Shown: piece by piece, positions 18,724 to 29,402 of the stretch
Layout of the letters: every line of letters begins with the position of its first letter
How positions within the stretch are numbered: the first letter of the stretch is position 1
Assembly: GCF_916618885.1 (NCBI RefSeq)
Contig: NZ_CAKAKH010000001.1
Location: 1,599,005 to 1,663,004 of the forward strand
Reading direction: 5' to 3'
Length of the DNA: 64,000 nucleotides
DNA from: Marinilactibacillus sp. Marseille-P9653
GTDB lineage: Bacteria; Bacillota; Bacilli; Lactobacillales; Carnobacteriaceae_A
Position numbers and translations under genes: made by a program
The notes under the pieces: generated by a model
Seen by the model: only the letters and a program-made list of their open reading frames with translations
The model's database searches: none
Told to the model about the DNA's origin: nothing

Positions 18724-19194
18724 TTAAAATTTGATTGCTAATCTTGCTTTCGCAATATTGGCTCTTTCGATAGTGAGTTCTTTTTCTCTTGTCTTGATTC
18801 TGATTACAAGTTTAATACTATCGTCTGTAACTTCTTTCAAAGTCCCTTCAAAGATGTTTTCTCCATCGATCTGCTGATACAATGATACATGAACATATTT
18901 TTCAACAGCATCTCTTAGATCTTGGTCTTTTTTCAAAGGGCGCTCAGCACCAGGTGAAGACACTTCTAGATAATATGGATGCGGAATAGGATCCGTTTTC
19001 TGTGAATCCAGAGTTTCGCCGATCTTCTCACTGAAACGAGTACAATCGTCGAGATCTATGCCACTATCTTTGTCGATATATAACCGTAAAAACCAGTTCT
19101 TACCTTCTTTGACATACTCCACATCTACTAATTCATAACCCAATTCTGCAGCAACTGGATCGGCAATAGCTGTTACTTTATCTACTGTACTCAA
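18724..19194 (-). CDS. rimP: Ribosome maturation factor RimP
   Basis: A 156-residue two-domain protein for 30S subunit assembly. The family signature is in the N-terminal half: LGYELVDVEYVKEGKNWFLRLYID, then the DLDDCTRFSEKIGETLD and YYLEVSSPGAERPL segments. The start is TTG 19194 with GGAG 7 bases upstream. First gene of the rimP-nusA-rnpM-ylxQ-infB group, after a terminator that isolates it from polC. Confidence 0.96.
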   Translation of the reverse strand: MSTVDKVTAIADPVAAELGYELVDVEYVKEGKNWFLRLYIDKDSGIDLDDCTRFSEKIGETLDSQKTDPIPHPYYLEVSSPGAERPLKKDQDLRDAVEKYVHVSLYQQIDGENIFEGTLKEVTDDSIKLVIRIKTREKELTIERANIAKARLAIKF

Positions 19195-19235
19195 AAAGCA
19201 TCTCCTCTCAATAGTTGATTGTTAAATTTTTCATT

Positions 19236-19263
19236 AAAAAGAGTGAGCGGGATACGCTCACTC
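19236..19263 (-). terminator. Rho-independent terminator after polC
   Basis: GC-rich stem GAGTGAGCG (19241-19249) / CGCTCACTC (19255-19263) with TTTTTAATG on the minus strand, 120 bases after the polC stop. Confidence 0.85.
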
Positions 19264-19385
19264 TCGAAGAATATTCCTTTACACACTAGTTATTTTAGCA
19301 TAAATAGATTGCTCACGCAACTTGTGTGCGCTCCTCTGTAGAGAACAAGTAGCGGTTTCAACAGCTTGCTCATTTTCTTATCTTA

Positions 19386-22300
19386 CTAGATATCAAACAA
19401 AGACAATTGATTTTCATCAGGAAGATGAGTTAAGACGCCATTAACATCCATATATTCAATGACCGTTTTAGAGACTTTCCCTCTCTTAGACAAGTCTTCT
19501 TTGGATAGAAATGGACTAGCCTGTCTAGCATCCACGATTGCATTTGCGACGTTACCACCTAAAGATGGAATACATCTAAAGGGTGCAAGCAAAGCATTAT
19601 CTTCAATCAAAAAGTCTGAAGCATGTGATCTTTCAACATCAACCATTTTGAATTCATAGCCACGCTCTACCATTTCGTTTGCGAGTTCAAGCACCGTCAA
19701 CAAGTTTTTCTCTTTTGTTGATGCGTCCAAACCTTTATCCGTAATTTCTTTCATTCTTGCTTTTATAGAAGCTTTTCCTTGTGTCATTGCCTGAAGATCA
19801 AAATCGCTGGCTCTAACAGAAAAATAAGCTGCATAATAATAAAGTGGGTGATGAACTTTAAAGTAAGCGACTCGAAGTGCCATTAAGACATAGGCTGCCG
19901 CATGGGCTTTCGGGAACATATACTTGATCTTCAAACAAGAATCAATGTACCATTTGGGAACGTTGTTCTCTCTCATGATCACTTGCCACTCATCGGGTAT
20001 ACCTTTACCTTTACGCACATGCTCCATGATCTGGAACGCGATACTGTCTTCGATCCCTTTATGCTGCAGATAAACCATGATGTCATCCCGACATCCGATA
20101 ACATCTGCTAAAGGAATGTCTTGTTGTCTAATCAATTCTTCAGCATTACCGAGCCACACATCCGTACCATGAGAAAGTCCGGATATCTGTAATAATTCTG
20201 CAAAGGTCGTCGGTTTCGTCTGTTCAAGCATCTGACGAACAAATCTCGTACCAAATTCTGGTACACCTAACGTTCCTGTTTTAGAAAAGATCTGACTTTC
20301 ATCTACACCAAGAATTTCTGTACCACTGAACAATTTCATGACGCCAGGATCATTTGGTGGGATGGTAACAGGATCAATTCCTGACAAATCCTGTAGCATT
20401 CTGATCATTGTCGGATCATCATGACCAAGTATATCGAGTTTCAATACATTGTCATGGATAGAATGGAAATCGAAATGCGTTGTTTTCCAATTAGCATCTT
20501 GATCATCTGCTGGATATTGGATTGGAGAAAAGTCATACACATCCATATATTCCGGAATAACGATGATACCTCCAGGGTGTTGACCCGTTGTTCTTTTAAC
20601 ACCTGTCACACCTTTAGCCAGTCTATCGATTTCAGCCGAACGAATCGTCATCTGATTATCTCGTTCATACCCTTTTACAAATCCGAAAGCAGTTCGGTCT
20701 GCAATCGTTCCAATTGTTCCCGCTTTGTAGACATATTCATCTCCAAAAAGTTCTTTTGTATAATGATGCGCTTTAGACTGATATTCTCCTGAAAAGTTCA
20801 AATCAATATCGGGTACCTTATCTCCATTGAAACCTAAAAACGTCTCAAATGGGATATCTTGACCATCGGTAACGAGTTGAGCTTCACAGTGCGGACATTT
20901 TTTAGGAGGTAAATCGAAGCCAGAACCTATTTCTCCTTCTGTGAAGAATTCAGAATACTGACATTCTGGGCAACGATAATGAGGTGGCATAGGATTTACT
21001 TCTGTTATCCCTGTCATCGTCGCTACAAAGCTTGACCCTACTGACCCCCTAGAACCTACCAAGTATCCATCGCTCACGCTTTTATGAACCAGTTTTTGTG
21101 AAATCAAATAAATGACGGAAAATCCATTTCCGATAATACTATCCAGCTCTTTTTCAAGACGTTTTTCTATAATCTCTGGAAGTGGGTTTCCATATAACCG
21201 ATGCGCCTCGTTATAACTCATATCACGAATTTCTTGCTCTGATCCTTCCATTTTTGGAGTAAACAAGTCTTGTTTTACTGGTGAAATACCGTCTTCAACT
21301 TTATCCGCAATCATTTGACTATTGGTTACAACAACTTGTTTCGCAATATCTTTTCCTAAGAACGATAAGTCTTCCAACATTTCACCGGTGGTTCTGAAAT
21401 GAACAGTTGGATTTTTTGACTTCTTGAATCCGCCCTTATTTAAAGTTTCCAGTAAAATATCTCTATAAATAGAATCTTCTGGATTTAAATAGTGAACATT
21501 TCCTGTAGCAACTACAGGAATATCTAGTTCTTTACCAATTTGAACGATATTCGATAAAATATCCTCCAAATCTTTCTCACTATTAACCATTTCTCTATCT
21601 AGTAAATGATCATAAGCACCTTTCGGCATGATTTCAAGATAGTCATAATGATGTGCTAACTTTTTAGCTTCGTCATAACCTTTTTGCATCATAGCCTCGA
21701 ATACTTCACCTTGCGCACATCCAGAACCAACGATCAGTCCTTCTCTATACTTTTCTAGTAAAGAACGTGGTACTCGTGGTACACGATAAAAATACTCTGT
21801 AAGTGAAGCTGAAATCAGTTTGAAGAGATTTTTTAATCCTTTTTGAGATTGAGCCAGTATGGTTACATGGCTAGGTCTCGTTCTTTTATACGCGTCCCCT
21901 TGTCCCATATAATCATTTAATTGATGATGAGACTCGATTGAAAATTCTTCGGCTGCTTCTTTTAAAAACGCCCAGAGTAAATGAGCCGTTGTTTCGGCAT
22001 CATAGATTGCACGGTGATGTTGCTCTAGCGCGACACCATAACGTTTAGCTAAAGTATTTAGTCGATGTGTTTTAAATGTTGGGTGAAGAAATCTAGAAAG
22101 TTCAAGCGTATCGATTACAGGTAGTTTAGTTACGGGCATATCATTTTTCTGATACGCAGTATTCAAGAAGCCCATATCGAAACTTGCATTATGTGCGACA
22201 AGTATGGTGTTTTCACTAAACGCCTTAAAGCCTTCTAAAACTTCGGCTTCTGTTTTTGATCCTCTAACCATATCATCCGTGATTCCGGTCAGATTAATTG

Positions 22301-23717
22301 TCGTATCTGACAAAGGGTGTCCTGGATCTATGAATTCCTGGAACTCTCCAATGACATTTCCTTTATGCAACTTCACAGCAGCTAACTCAATAATATTATC
22401 GTAGATAGCCGACAAACCTGTTGTCTCCACATCGAATACAACATAAGTAGCTTCTTGAAGGTCTTCCTCGACAGCATTGTAAGCAATTGGAACACCATCA
22501 TCTACTAAATTAGCTTCTAACCCGTAGATGACCTTGACATTGTTTTTCTTACCTGCAGAATGGGCATCTGGATAAGACTGGGCAACGCCGTGGTCCGTTA
22601 TAGCAATGGCTTTATGTCCCCATCTAGCTGCTTGTTCAACTAAGTCTGTAGCACTAACAGTAGCATCCATCTGACTCATCGTCGTATGCGCGTGTAATTC
22701 AACTCTTTTTTCGTCAGCTGGTTCCGTGTCTTTTCGTGATTCATGGTTTGTCTCCTGTATATCTTGAGCATTCACCACAAGATCTCTCATGAAGGTATCT
22801 TCTTGAACACTCCCTCTGACTTTTAACCACATACCCTTTTTGAAACTCTCAAAAATTTCTTCATCAGTGGCATTATTGGAAAATTTCTTACAAGTGAAAG
22901 AAGAAGTATAATCTGTTACTTTAAATATCAGTAGTTTACGTTTAGATCTGAGTTCTCTTACTTCAACATCAAACACGTATCCTTCTATTGTCACACTTCG
23001 TTCTTCTTCAAAAATTTCACTCATTTGTTTAACAGGTTCATTATTTTGAATATTTCTACCTAATTTGATTGGACCTGAAGGAGCAGAATCTTTTTTCTTT
23101 TCTTTATTGATTGTAGCCTGTTCGATATTTTTAGTTAGTCGTTCAGCAAGTTGTAAGTCCTCTTCTTCTTTTTGAAGTTTAAATGCAGTTAACTTTTCAT
23201 CGCTTAATTTTTCATCAACCATAGGCACAATTTTGAACTGTTTAGGAAAACCCATTTTGATATATTGTGCTTCGATTTTAGGGAAAAACTCTTCTGAGAA
23301 TTTTTCTTTAGTCAGCTCATGTTCAATATAAAATAAAGCTTTTTTACCATTTAAAACGGGATAGCCATTTTCAAACATATCATTACACAAAGGAGAGTCG
23401 ATTTCACTGGCTTGACAAGCAGCTTTCCAGTACTGAACCAACTTTTCTTCCGTAATATTTGGATTCTCTGTTGTAATAGACAATTGAATTTCTGCGATTT
23501 CTTTGAATCCTCTTTGAAGATTATCTTTTAATTGAATAAACGTCTCAAAAGGTAAAATATCTGGAAATTTTAAGGTTATGTGCCATACTTTCGACTGTTT
23601 GCGGACAACGACTGATTCGACTTCTCCATTACCAAGAACAAGATTCTGATCTGGTGTAGGATGAAAATTGATTTGTTCAAGAAGTGTCTTGAATAATTCC
23701 GATTGATTTAAACTCAA
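19386..23717 (-). CDS. polC: DNA polymerase III subunit alpha, PolC type
   Basis: Replicative DNA polymerase of Firmicutes, 1443 residues. N-terminal PolC domain (1-230), OB fold (about 238-320, [15 protein letters not shown]), PHP domain opening with [14 protein letters not shown] (about 340-355) into which the 3'-5' exonuclease is inserted ([19 protein letters not shown] at about 428-446, with the DED catalytic acids), then the polymerase palm with PDIDLNFSG (about 972) and fingers. A zinc cluster [10 protein letters not shown]...CPHC lies around 915-955. TTG 23717 is the start with AAGG 8 bases before it. A hairpin separates it from proS upstream. Confidence 0.98.
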   Translation of the reverse strand: MSLNQSELFKTLLEQINFHPTPDQNLVLGNGEVESVVVRKQSKVWHITLKFPDILPFETFIQLKDNLQRGFKEIAEIQLSITTENPNITEEKLVQYWKAACQASEIDSPLCNDMFENGYPVLNGKKALFYIEHELTKEKFSEEFFPKIEAQYIKMGFPKQFKIVPMVDEKLSDEKLTAFKLQKEEEDLQLAERLTKNIEQATINKEKKKDSAPSGPIKLGRNIQNNEPVKQMSEIFEEERSVTIEGYVFDVEVRELRSKRKLLIFKVTDYTSSFTCKKFSNNATDEEIFESFKKGMWLKVRGSVQEDTFMRDLVVNAQDIQETNHESRKDTEPADEKRVELHAHTTMSQMDATVSATDLVEQAARWGHKAIAITDHGVAQSYPDAHSAGKKNNVKVIYGLEANLVDDGVPIAYNAVEEDLQEATYVVFDVETTGLSAIYDNIIELAAVKLHKGNVIGEFQEFIDPGHPLSDTTINLTGITDDMVRGSKTEAEVLEGFKAFSENTILVAHNASFDMGFLNTAYQKNDMPVTKLPVIDTLELSRFLHPTFKTHRLNTLAKRYGVALEQHHRAIYDAETTAHLLWAFLKEAAEEFSIESHHQLNDYMGQGDAYKRTRPSHVTILAQSQKGLKNLFKLISASLTEYFYRVPRVPRSLLEKYREGLIVGSGCAQGEVFEAMMQKGYDEAKKLAHHYDYLEIMPKGAYDHLLDREMVNSEKDLEDILSNIVQIGKELDIPVVATGNVHYLNPEDSIYRDILLETLNKGGFKKSKNPTVHFRTTGEMLEDLSFLGKDIAKQVVVTNSQMIADKVEDGISPVKQDLFTPKMEGSEQEIRDMSYNEAHRLYGNPLPEIIEKRLEKELDSIIGNGFSVIYLISQKLVHKSVSDGYLVGSRGSVGSSFVATMTGITEVNPMPPHYRCPECQYSEFFTEGEIGSGFDLPPKKCPHCEAQLVTDGQDIPFETFLGFNGDKVPDIDLNFSGEYQSKAHHYTKELFGDEYVYKAGTIGTIADRTAFGFVKGYERDNQMTIRSAEIDRLAKGVTGVKRTTGQHPGGIIVIPEYMDVYDFSPIQYPADDQDANWKTTHFDFHSIHDNVLKLDILGHDDPTMIRMLQDLSGIDPVTIPPNDPGVMKLFSGTEILGVDESQIFSKTGTLGVPEFGTRFVRQMLEQTKPTTFAELLQISGLSHGTDVWLGNAEELIRQQDIPLADVIGCRDDIMVYLQHKGIEDSIAFQIMEHVRKGKGIPDEWQVIMRENNVPKWYIDSCLKIKYMFPKAHAAAYVLMALRVAYFKVHHPLYYYAAYFSVRASDFDLQAMTQGKASIKARMKEITDKGLDASTKEKNLLTVLELANEMVERGYEFKMVDVERSHASDFLIEDNALLAPFRCIPSLGGNVANAIVDARQASPFLSKEDLSKRGKVSKTVIEYMDVNGVLTHLPDENQLSLFDI

Positions 23718-23802
23718 AATACTTGCCTTCTTTCCTGAAACGTAGTGACAAATAAAAGGAGAATCCTTTCATAAGTTTAAAATCCTTTCCACCGAAAAGT
23801 AG

Positions 23803-23832
23803 GTGTCTTATAGCCAAAATCCTATAAGACAC
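23803..23832 (-). terminator. 11-bp perfect hairpin between proS and polC
   Basis: GTGTCTTATAG (23803-23813) / CTATAAGACAC (23822-23832), 8-base loop. On the minus strand it is followed by CTACTTTTC, a poor T-run, so it may be a weak terminator, attenuator or mRNA processing site after proS. Confidence 0.45.
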
Positions 23833-23886
23833 TCTCTTCGTAGTAGAAAGTCTTTAACAACTACTCTGGTTTCTCCTGATATATTT

Positions 23887-25596
23887 TTATTTATTATGAT
23901 TTAAAATACTTAATGTGTCCATAAGATCATCTTTCATGATTTCAACCATTTCTCCACTTTTTCTGAAAGTCACTTCTACGATCCCTTCAGAAGCTTTTTT
24001 ACCAACAGTTATCCTAACAGGAATACCAATCAGTTCAGCATCTTTGAATTTAACGCCTGGACGTTCTATTCTATCATCAATCAGTACAGATAACTGTTCT
24101 TTTTCAAGAACTTCATACAATTCCTGCGCTAATTCTCTTTGCGCGTCATCTTTCATTTGAATCGGAATGATGTGTACATCAAACGGTGCGATGGCTTTTG
24201 GCCATACAAGTCCTTTTTCATCTGCATACTGTTCCGCAACAGCAGATAAAAGACGACTGACCCCAATACCGTAACTACCCATGATTACAGGCGTTTGTCT
24301 TCCGTTATTATCAAGCACAGTTGCATTCATTGATTCTGAGTAACGTGTACCTAACTTGAAAATGTGACCAATTTCAATTCCTCTTGTGAATTGTAGTCTT
24401 CCTTCGCCGTCAGGGGCTAATTCATTCTCAGCTACGATTCGAATGTCGGCGTAGTGATCTGGTTTGAAATCTTCTCCAGGATTAACGTTTTTATAGTGTT
24501 TGCCTTCTTGATTCGCTCCAGAAACAGCATTTGAAATATCTTGAACATACAAATCAGCTACGACAGTTACTTCTTCCGTCAAATCCACCGGTCCAACGTA
24601 ACCCGCTACTGTCTTGAAGATTGTGGTGATCTGCTCTTCTGAAGCTGGCTCCACTTCTTGAGCTTCTACAACCGTACGTAATTTCACTTCATTCACTTCA
24701 TGGTCTCCACGAACAATCGCTAAAACAGGTCTTTCATCGTTGGTTACGTAAAGAACAGATTTCAATACTTGATCCAAGTTGACACCTAAGAACGCTGCAA
24801 CATCACTTACTGTTTTTGTATCTGGTGTATCAACTAATTCTTTTCCATGTTGGACAGTTGTTTTAGGAGCAGATTTGTACAAGCTTGTAGCCATCTCTAG
24901 ATTTGCAGCATAATCGCTGGAATCTGAATACACAACAACATCTTCACCAGAATCAGCTAAAGCCATAAACTCGATAGAATCTTTTCCACCCATTGCTCCA
25001 GCATCACCGATGATTGAACGGAAGTTTAATCCAATTCTTGTGAACGCATTAGAGTAGGCTTGAGAAATTGCATTATACGACTCATCCAGACTTTCATAAC
25101 TATCGTGGAATGTGTAAGCATCTTTCATGATAAACTCACGACCACGCATTAAGCCAAATCTCGGTCTTTTTTCATCGCGGAATTTCGTTTGGAATTGATA
25201 AAGCATTAAAGGTAGTTTTTTATATGACTTGATCTCATCTCTGATCAAGCTCGTAAACGTTTCTTCATGCGTAGGTCCCAGGATAAAGTCTCTTTCGTGA
25301 CGATCCTGTAATTTGATCAGGTCTTCTCCATAAGTTTCGTATCTTCCTGACTCTTTCCATAGATCTGCAGGAATTAAGGTTGGAAGTAGCATCTCTGATC
25401 CATCGATATTATCCATTTCTTCTCTAATAATAGACTTGATGTTTTCAAGAACACGGTTCGCTAGTGGAAGATAAGTATAAATACCAGACGAGATCTGTCT
25501 GATATATCCTGCTCTGAGTAATAATTGATGACTGATAACATCCGCATCATTTGGTGTATCTCTAAGTGTTGGCGCAAAAATCCTTGATTGTTTCAT
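23887..25596 (-). CDS. proS: Prolyl-tRNA synthetase (bacterial type with editing domain)
   Basis: Class II synthetase charging tRNA-Pro, 569 residues. Motif 1 and 2 region (GSEMLLPTLIPADLWKESGR, then LGPTHEETFTSLIRDEIKSYKKLPL split around residues 65-130), an editing insertion of about 180 residues (about 225-405) that hydrolyses Ala-tRNA-Pro, motif 3 GSYGIGVSRLLSA at about 437-449 and an anticodon-binding domain. A TTG six codons upstream is within the AAGGAG ribosome binding site, so ATG 25596 is used. It follows rseP with a 21-base gap and has no T-box leader. Confidence 0.97.
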   Translation of the reverse strand: MKQSRIFAPTLRDTPNDADVISHQLLLRAGYIRQISSGIYTYLPLANRVLENIKSIIREEMDNIDGSEMLLPTLIPADLWKESGRYETYGEDLIKLQDRHERDFILGPTHEETFTSLIRDEIKSYKKLPLMLYQFQTKFRDEKRPRFGLMRGREFIMKDAYTFHDSYESLDESYNAISQAYSNAFTRIGLNFRSIIGDAGAMGGKDSIEFMALADSGEDVVVYSDSSDYAANLEMATSLYKSAPKTTVQHGKELVDTPDTKTVSDVAAFLGVNLDQVLKSVLYVTNDERPVLAIVRGDHEVNEVKLRTVVEAQEVEPASEEQITTIFKTVAGYVGPVDLTEEVTVVADLYVQDISNAVSGANQEGKHYKNVNPGEDFKPDHYADIRIVAENELAPDGEGRLQFTRGIEIGHIFKLGTRYSESMNATVLDNNGRQTPVIMGSYGIGVSRLLSAVAEQYADEKGLVWPKAIAPFDVHIIPIQMKDDAQRELAQELYEVLEKEQLSVLIDDRIERPGVKFKDAELIGIPVRITVGKKASEGIVEVTFRKSGEMVEIMKDDLMDTLSILNHNK

Positions 25597-25617
25597 TATT
25601 TTTGTCTCCTTCAAATA

Positions 25618-26880
25618 CTAATTTAAGAAAAATGTTTGAATATCGTTCCACGTGACAGCTAACATCAGAACAAGTAAGAAGCCTACGCCAATAAGCGTAA
25701 TAATGCCTTCCTTTTCTTCGCTGATCGGCTTTTTCCGGATGCCTTCCACAATATTGAGTAGCAACTTACCGCCATCTAAAGCGGGTATTGGTAAAAGGTT
25801 CATAATACCTAAGTTAACACTCAAGAATCCTATCCAGCTTACAATACCAAATAAGCCATTTTGAACAACTGTCTGAGTTGTCGCATAAATTGCAACCGGT
25901 CCTCCTAATTGGTCGAGACTGAATCCACCGGTTAAAAATGAACCGAGAATCGTAAGAATCTGTATCACAATAGACAAGGGTTGTGTGAATCCATAACGAA
26001 TTTTGCTCCAAAAAGATGAATCAAAAGAAGCTTCAATTCCAATCAAAGCACCTTCCGAACCTTCTCTGACTTCAGGCGTAACGATTGTTTCTGAAATTGT
26101 TCCGTCAGCTTTTTCTACTTCGAAATCAAGATCAGTATCAGGTGAAGCTGAAATCACCGTTACCATTTCTCTCCATGATTCTACTTCTGTTCCATCGATT
26201 GAGAGCACTCTATCGCCATCCTCAAGTCCCGCTTCTGCAGCTGGCGTATCAGGTGAAACGTTTCCGATGAGAGCTTCTTGTGATGGTACGCCTCCTTGTA
26301 TAAAGGCCAGCAGTATAAAGGCTACGATTGACAAGATAAAGTTATTTAATGGTCCAGCAAAGTTGGTCAACATTCTATTAGGAAGTGACGCTGATTGGAA
26401 TTGACGTTTTCTAGGTGCTATCTGAAGAATCGTTCCATCTTTTTCTACTAAAAGAGCTGTTTCAGAAACAGCAAAAGTTTGAATGTCTTCTTGTCCTTCG
26501 GCTCTCCCAGCAATAAACAACTGATCTTCAAGATCAAAGCTAGTGACTTCGATTGGCAAACTGTCTACGTTTTGAACTTTATTTTGTATATCTATTTTTT
26601 CAACTTGATTCTGTTTATTCATAAACAGAGAAACCGGCATACCTGCTCTTAGGTCGGCCTCTTCTTCATATCCAGCCATCCTGACATATCCACCAACTGG
26701 TAGTAGTCTGATTGTATAGGTTGTTTCTCCTTTTCTATGGAAAAAGATTTTTGGTCCAAATCCAATCGAAAATTCTCTGACCAGAATACCAGCCCTTTTG
26801 GCAAAGTAAAAATGTCCAAATTCATGAACAACAACGATTATTCCGAATACTAGTAAAAAGACCAATATATTTTGAATCAT
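25618..26880 (-). CDS. rseP: Site-2 intramembrane metalloprotease RseP (Eep type)
   Basis: Cuts membrane-embedded segments of anti-sigma factors, signal-peptide remnants and, in enterococci (Eep), sex-pheromone precursors. Four membrane segments; the zinc motif HEFGH at residues 19-23 is in the first, and the second zinc-ligand region NLLPIPALDGG at about 358-368 is near the end. A PDZ domain lies at about 200-270 (AEAGLEDGDRVLSIDGTEV). A roughly 75-residue extracytoplasmic-side insertion at about 75-155 follows GGYVRMAGYEEEADL, as in other Lactobacillales homologues of about 420 residues. Between cdsA and proS. Confidence 0.95.
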   Translation of the reverse strand: MIQNILVFLLVFGIIVVVHEFGHFYFAKRAGILVREFSIGFGPKIFFHRKGETTYTIRLLPVGGYVRMAGYEEEADLRAGMPVSLFMNKQNQVEKIDIQNKVQNVDSLPIEVTSFDLEDQLFIAGRAEGQEDIQTFAVSETALLVEKDGTILQIAPRKRQFQSASLPNRMLTNFAGPLNNFILSIVAFILLAFIQGGVPSQEALIGNVSPDTPAAEAGLEDGDRVLSIDGTEVESWREMVTVISASPDTDLDFEVEKADGTISETIVTPEVREGSEGALIGIEASFDSSFWSKIRYGFTQPLSIVIQILTILGSFLTGGFSLDQLGGPVAIYATTQTVVQNGLFGIVSWIGFLSVNLGIMNLLPIPALDGGKLLLNIVEGIRKKPISEEKEGIITLIGVGFLLVLMLAVTWNDIQTFFLN

Positions 26881-26905
26881 CTCTATTCTCCTTTAAGATC
26901 TACGA

Positions 26906-27688
26906 TTAAACCAATCCCATAATAAATATCACGGATAAAACAAATATCAAACTATCAAATCGATCAAAAATCCCACCGTGTCCGGGAAGAATATTCCCAG
27001 AGTCTTTTGTTCCAAAGTGTCGTTTGATTGCAGATTCAATTAAATCACCAATCTGACCAGCTACAGAAAGAATAACAATTAATGGAATGACGACGATTAA
27101 TGAATACGCCGAAGGGAAAAACAACAAGTAAATAATAGATATTAGTAGTGAAATCACTACCCCGCCAATAGATCCTTCTACAGTTTTATTAGGCGAAATA
27201 GACGGCGCTAATTTATGCTTCCCTATTTTTCTACCAACCAGATATGCTCCTGTATCTGTAGAATAGATGATAATCAAAGATAAAATGAGTAAGTGAAGAT
27301 TGTTTTCTCTAGTCAATATAAAAGAATGGAATCCTGTACCTAAATAGAGTATGCCCATGAAAGAAACACCGACATCTTCAATCGTATAATCTTTAATGAT
27401 CAAGGTGAGTCCTAATAAAAGAACAATGAATAATGCGAAAACTGAACCGCTCTGAGACAATTCCGGCAAAAGCTCATGGATACGTGAATATAAGATAATG
27501 TAAATCAGAGCTAGTGAAGATACACCTGTCGGAATCGATATTGGATCAATCCCTTTCATCTGATGTATTTCTATTAGAGCTGTAATGGCTAATAAAACAA
27601 TGAATGCTTCTAATACCCATGAACCGATCCAGATGATCGGTACAAAAAATAATAATGCGATAATGGCTGTTAAAGAACGTTGTACCAT
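26906..27688 (-). CDS. cdsA: Phosphatidate cytidylyltransferase CdsA
   Basis: Makes CDP-diacylglycerol from phosphatidate and CTP, the entry to phosphatidylglycerol and cardiolipin. The 260-residue protein is almost entirely membrane-embedded (about 7-8 hydrophobic segments) and has the family signature near the C-terminus, with GQIGDLIESAIKRHFGTKD and LPGHGGIFDRFDSLIF. AGGAGG precedes ATG 27688. uppS-cdsA-rseP is a conserved envelope-lipid group. Confidence 0.96.
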   Translation of the reverse strand: MVQRSLTAIIALLFFVPIIWIGSWVLEAFIVLLAITALIEIHQMKGIDPISIPTGVSSLALIYIILYSRIHELLPELSQSGSVFALFIVLLLGLTLIIKDYTIEDVGVSFMGILYLGTGFHSFILTRENNLHLLILSLIIIYSTDTGAYLVGRKIGKHKLAPSISPNKTVEGSIGGVVISLLISIIYLLFFPSAYSLIVVIPLIVILSVAGQIGDLIESAIKRHFGTKDSGNILPGHGGIFDRFDSLIFVLSVIFIMGLV

Positions 27689-27712
27689 CCGTCTCCTCCT
27701 GAATTTCTTTTT

Positions 27713-28453
27713 TTAAAGTGCTCCGTAGCGACGGCTTCTATTTTGATAGTCTAGTAAAGCTTCATCTAGAATATCTCCTGTAAAATCTGGCCAGAATAAT
27801 TTTGAAAAATAAAATTCACTATAGGCATTTTGCCAGAGTAGAAAATTGCTTAACCTTTGTTCTCCGCTACTTCTGATCAACAAATCAACCTCATCATAAG
27901 GCTGTATCGAACGTGTAAGCAGTTCACCTTGCAATACGTCTTCTGTGATATCTTTTCTACTCAATTCTCCGCTCAAGACTTTATCTACTACAGATTTAGT
28001 GGCTTCAACAATCTCCGATCTTCCACCATAGTTGAAGGCGAAATTTAGAATCATACCTGTATTGTCCTTAGTCTCACTGATTGCTTTTTCAATTGAACGT
28101 TTGGTTGGACCAGGTACTTTATCCTTGAATCCTATCATATTTACTTTAATATTGTTCTCCTGAAGTTCAGGAACAAAGCGATCAAAGAAATTAACAGGCA
28201 GCTGCATAAGAAATTTCACTTCTTGTGGTGGTCTCTTCCAGTTCTCAGTAGAAAAAGCATACAAGGTCAAGACTTTGACGCCTCTTTCACTCGCGCGTAT
28301 TGAGACACGTCTAATCGCTTCCATACCTTCTTGATGACCTTCTTTACGGTCTTTCCCTGTATTTTGCGCCCAGCGACCGTTACCATCCATAATAACAGCA
28401 ACGTGATCTGGAATAAATTTATTATCTTTAATGAATTGTGGTTGATCTCCCAC
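27713..28453 (-). CDS. uppS: Undecaprenyl diphosphate synthase UppS (isoprenyl transferase)
   Basis: Builds the C55 lipid carrier of cell-wall precursors. Of 246 residues, AVIMDGNGRWA at 19-29 carries the catalytic Asp23; EGHQEGMEA, TLYAFSTENWKRP and the C-terminal DLLIRSSGEQRLSNFLLWQ and YSEFYF motifs are all intact. The start is GTG 28453, 7 bases after GGAGG; an out-of-frame ATG is two bases upstream but would give an unrelated short frame. frr lies upstream, but a plus-strand unit is inserted between the two. Confidence 0.96.
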   Translation of the reverse strand: MGDQPQFIKDNKFIPDHVAVIMDGNGRWAQNTGKDRKEGHQEGMEAIRRVSIRASERGVKVLTLYAFSTENWKRPPQEVKFLMQLPVNFFDRFVPELQENNIKVNMIGFKDKVPGPTKRSIEKAISETKDNTGMILNFAFNYGGRSEIVEATKSVVDKVLSGELSRKDITEDVLQGELLTRSIQPYDEVDLLIRSSGEQRLSNFLLWQNAYSEFYFSKLFWPDFTGDILDEALLDYQNRSRRYGAL

Positions 28454-28629
28454 ATCAAAACCTCCAAGTATTCAATATACATCTATTCTATTGTAGTAAA
28501 TAATCCTTTAAATTACCACATCAAATATATAAAATTACTATAAGGATTCTTTTTGTCGTACAGATTTAAGCATAAACACAAGGTCAAACACCTTTATGAA
28601 TCTTTAGATTATTAAATCAGCTCTTTATT

Positions 28630-28638
28630 TGATATACT
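28630..28638 (+). promoter_or_regulatory. Extended -10 promoter of the small peptide gene
   Basis: TGATATACT (TG at 28630-28631, -10 TATACT at 28633-28638) with a weak -35 TTATTA 18 bases upstream; an alternative TATAAT occurs at 28642-28647. This predicts a leader of about 37 bases before ATG 28682. Confidence 0.5.
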
Positions 28639-28681
28639 ATTTATAATATATCTTTGAACAATCTTAAGGAGGCATTTTAGC

Positions 28682-28774
28682 ATGAAACAGAATCTTAAAA
28701 AATATATTATTGGGTTAATTATTACGACCGTTGTGACTAAATTAGTCAATAAGTATATTATTGATAAACTATAA
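28682..28774 (+). CDS. Small hydrophobic cationic peptide (30 residues), unknown
   Basis: Reads MKQNLKKYIIGLIITTVVTK then LVNKYIIDKL. A basic N-terminus, one hydrophobic segment of about 17 residues (8-24 or so) and a basic C-terminus predict a single-span membrane peptide. A near-perfect TAAGGAGG ribosome binding site sits 9 bases before the ATG, a promoter-like extended -10 lies about 45 bases upstream, and a strong intrinsic terminator follows 33 bases after the stop: a complete transcription unit. It is the only plus-strand gene in the conserved frr-uppS gap. Size and layout recall type I toxins or small membrane regulators, but I recognise no family, and no antisense RNA could be assigned. 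Confidence 0.6.
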   Translation: MKQNLKKYIIGLIITTVVTKLVNKYIIDKL

Positions 28775-28806
28775 ACCGTTCTTCACTTTATGTAAATAAA
28801 ACAAAG

Positions 28807-28846
28807 AATGCAAGAAGATTTATAAAAAATCTCCTTGCATTTTTTT
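28807..28846 (+). terminator. Terminator of the small peptide gene, facing frr
   Basis: Stem AATGCAAGaAGATTT (28807-28821) / AAATCTcCTTGCATT (28827-28841) with one mismatch, followed by TTTTTTT on the plus strand. It abuts the frr stop, and may also weakly end frr (minus-strand tail CTTTGTTTT). Confidence 0.8.
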
Positions 28847-29402
28847 ATACGTCTAAAATTTCTTTTTCTTTCTCTGCAGATAATTTGTCGATTGCAGCTA
28901 CACTGCTATTGGTAACTTTTTGAACTTCTTCTTCATAGTCATGAAGATCGTCTTTAGTTAACTCTCCATTTTTCTCTGCTTTTTTCAATGCATCTATTGC
29001 ATCGCGGCGGATATTGCGAATAGAGATTTTAGCATTTTCTGCTTCTTTCCCTACTTGCTTAGCAATTTCTTTTCTTCGCTCTTCAGTAAGCGCTGGAACA
29101 ACCAGACGAATCACTGTTCCGTCACTTGAAGGTGGAATACCGATGTCAGACTGATTCAATGCCTTTTCAATGTCTCCAACTGAACTTTGATCATAAGGTG
29201 TGATCAACAGTACTCTAGCTTCAGGAACTGAAATTTGAGCTAATTGATTCAATGGCGTTTCTGCACCATAATATTCAACATTCACTCTATTCAGTAGGCT
29301 TGGATTCGCTCTTCCGGCTCTAATTGAACCCAATTCACGTACATAAGATTGTTCTGCTTTTTTCATTCTTGATTGTGTGTCTTTTAATATTGCATCACTC
29401 AT
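28845..29402 (-). CDS. frr: Ribosome recycling factor
   Basis: With EF-G splits post-termination ribosomes. 185 residues, the standard length; the opening [35 protein letters not shown], the [19 protein letters not shown] helix region and the C-terminal helix hairpin are typical. Two ATGs are adjacent; AGGAGG is 7 bases from the second (29402) and 4 from the first, so the second is preferred. The start overlaps the end of pyrH by 8 bases. Confidence 0.96.
   Translation of the reverse strand: MSDAILKDTQSRMKKAEQSYVRELGSIRAGRANPSLLNRVNVEYYGAETPLNQLAQISVPEARVLLITPYDQSSVGDIEKALNQSDIGIPPSSDGTVIRLVVPALTEERRKEIAKQVGKEAENAKISIRNIRRDAIDALKKAEKNGELTKDDLHDYEEEVQKVTNSSVAAIDKLSAEKEKEILDV

Noticed and set aside
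25597-25617. T-box or other leader before proS
   Set aside because: proS follows rseP by about 20 bases; there is no room for a T-box and no specifier hairpin is visible.
26003-26404. 133-codon plus-strand open frame opposite rseP
   Set aside because: Serine-rich antisense shadow of the PDZ region, no start signals.
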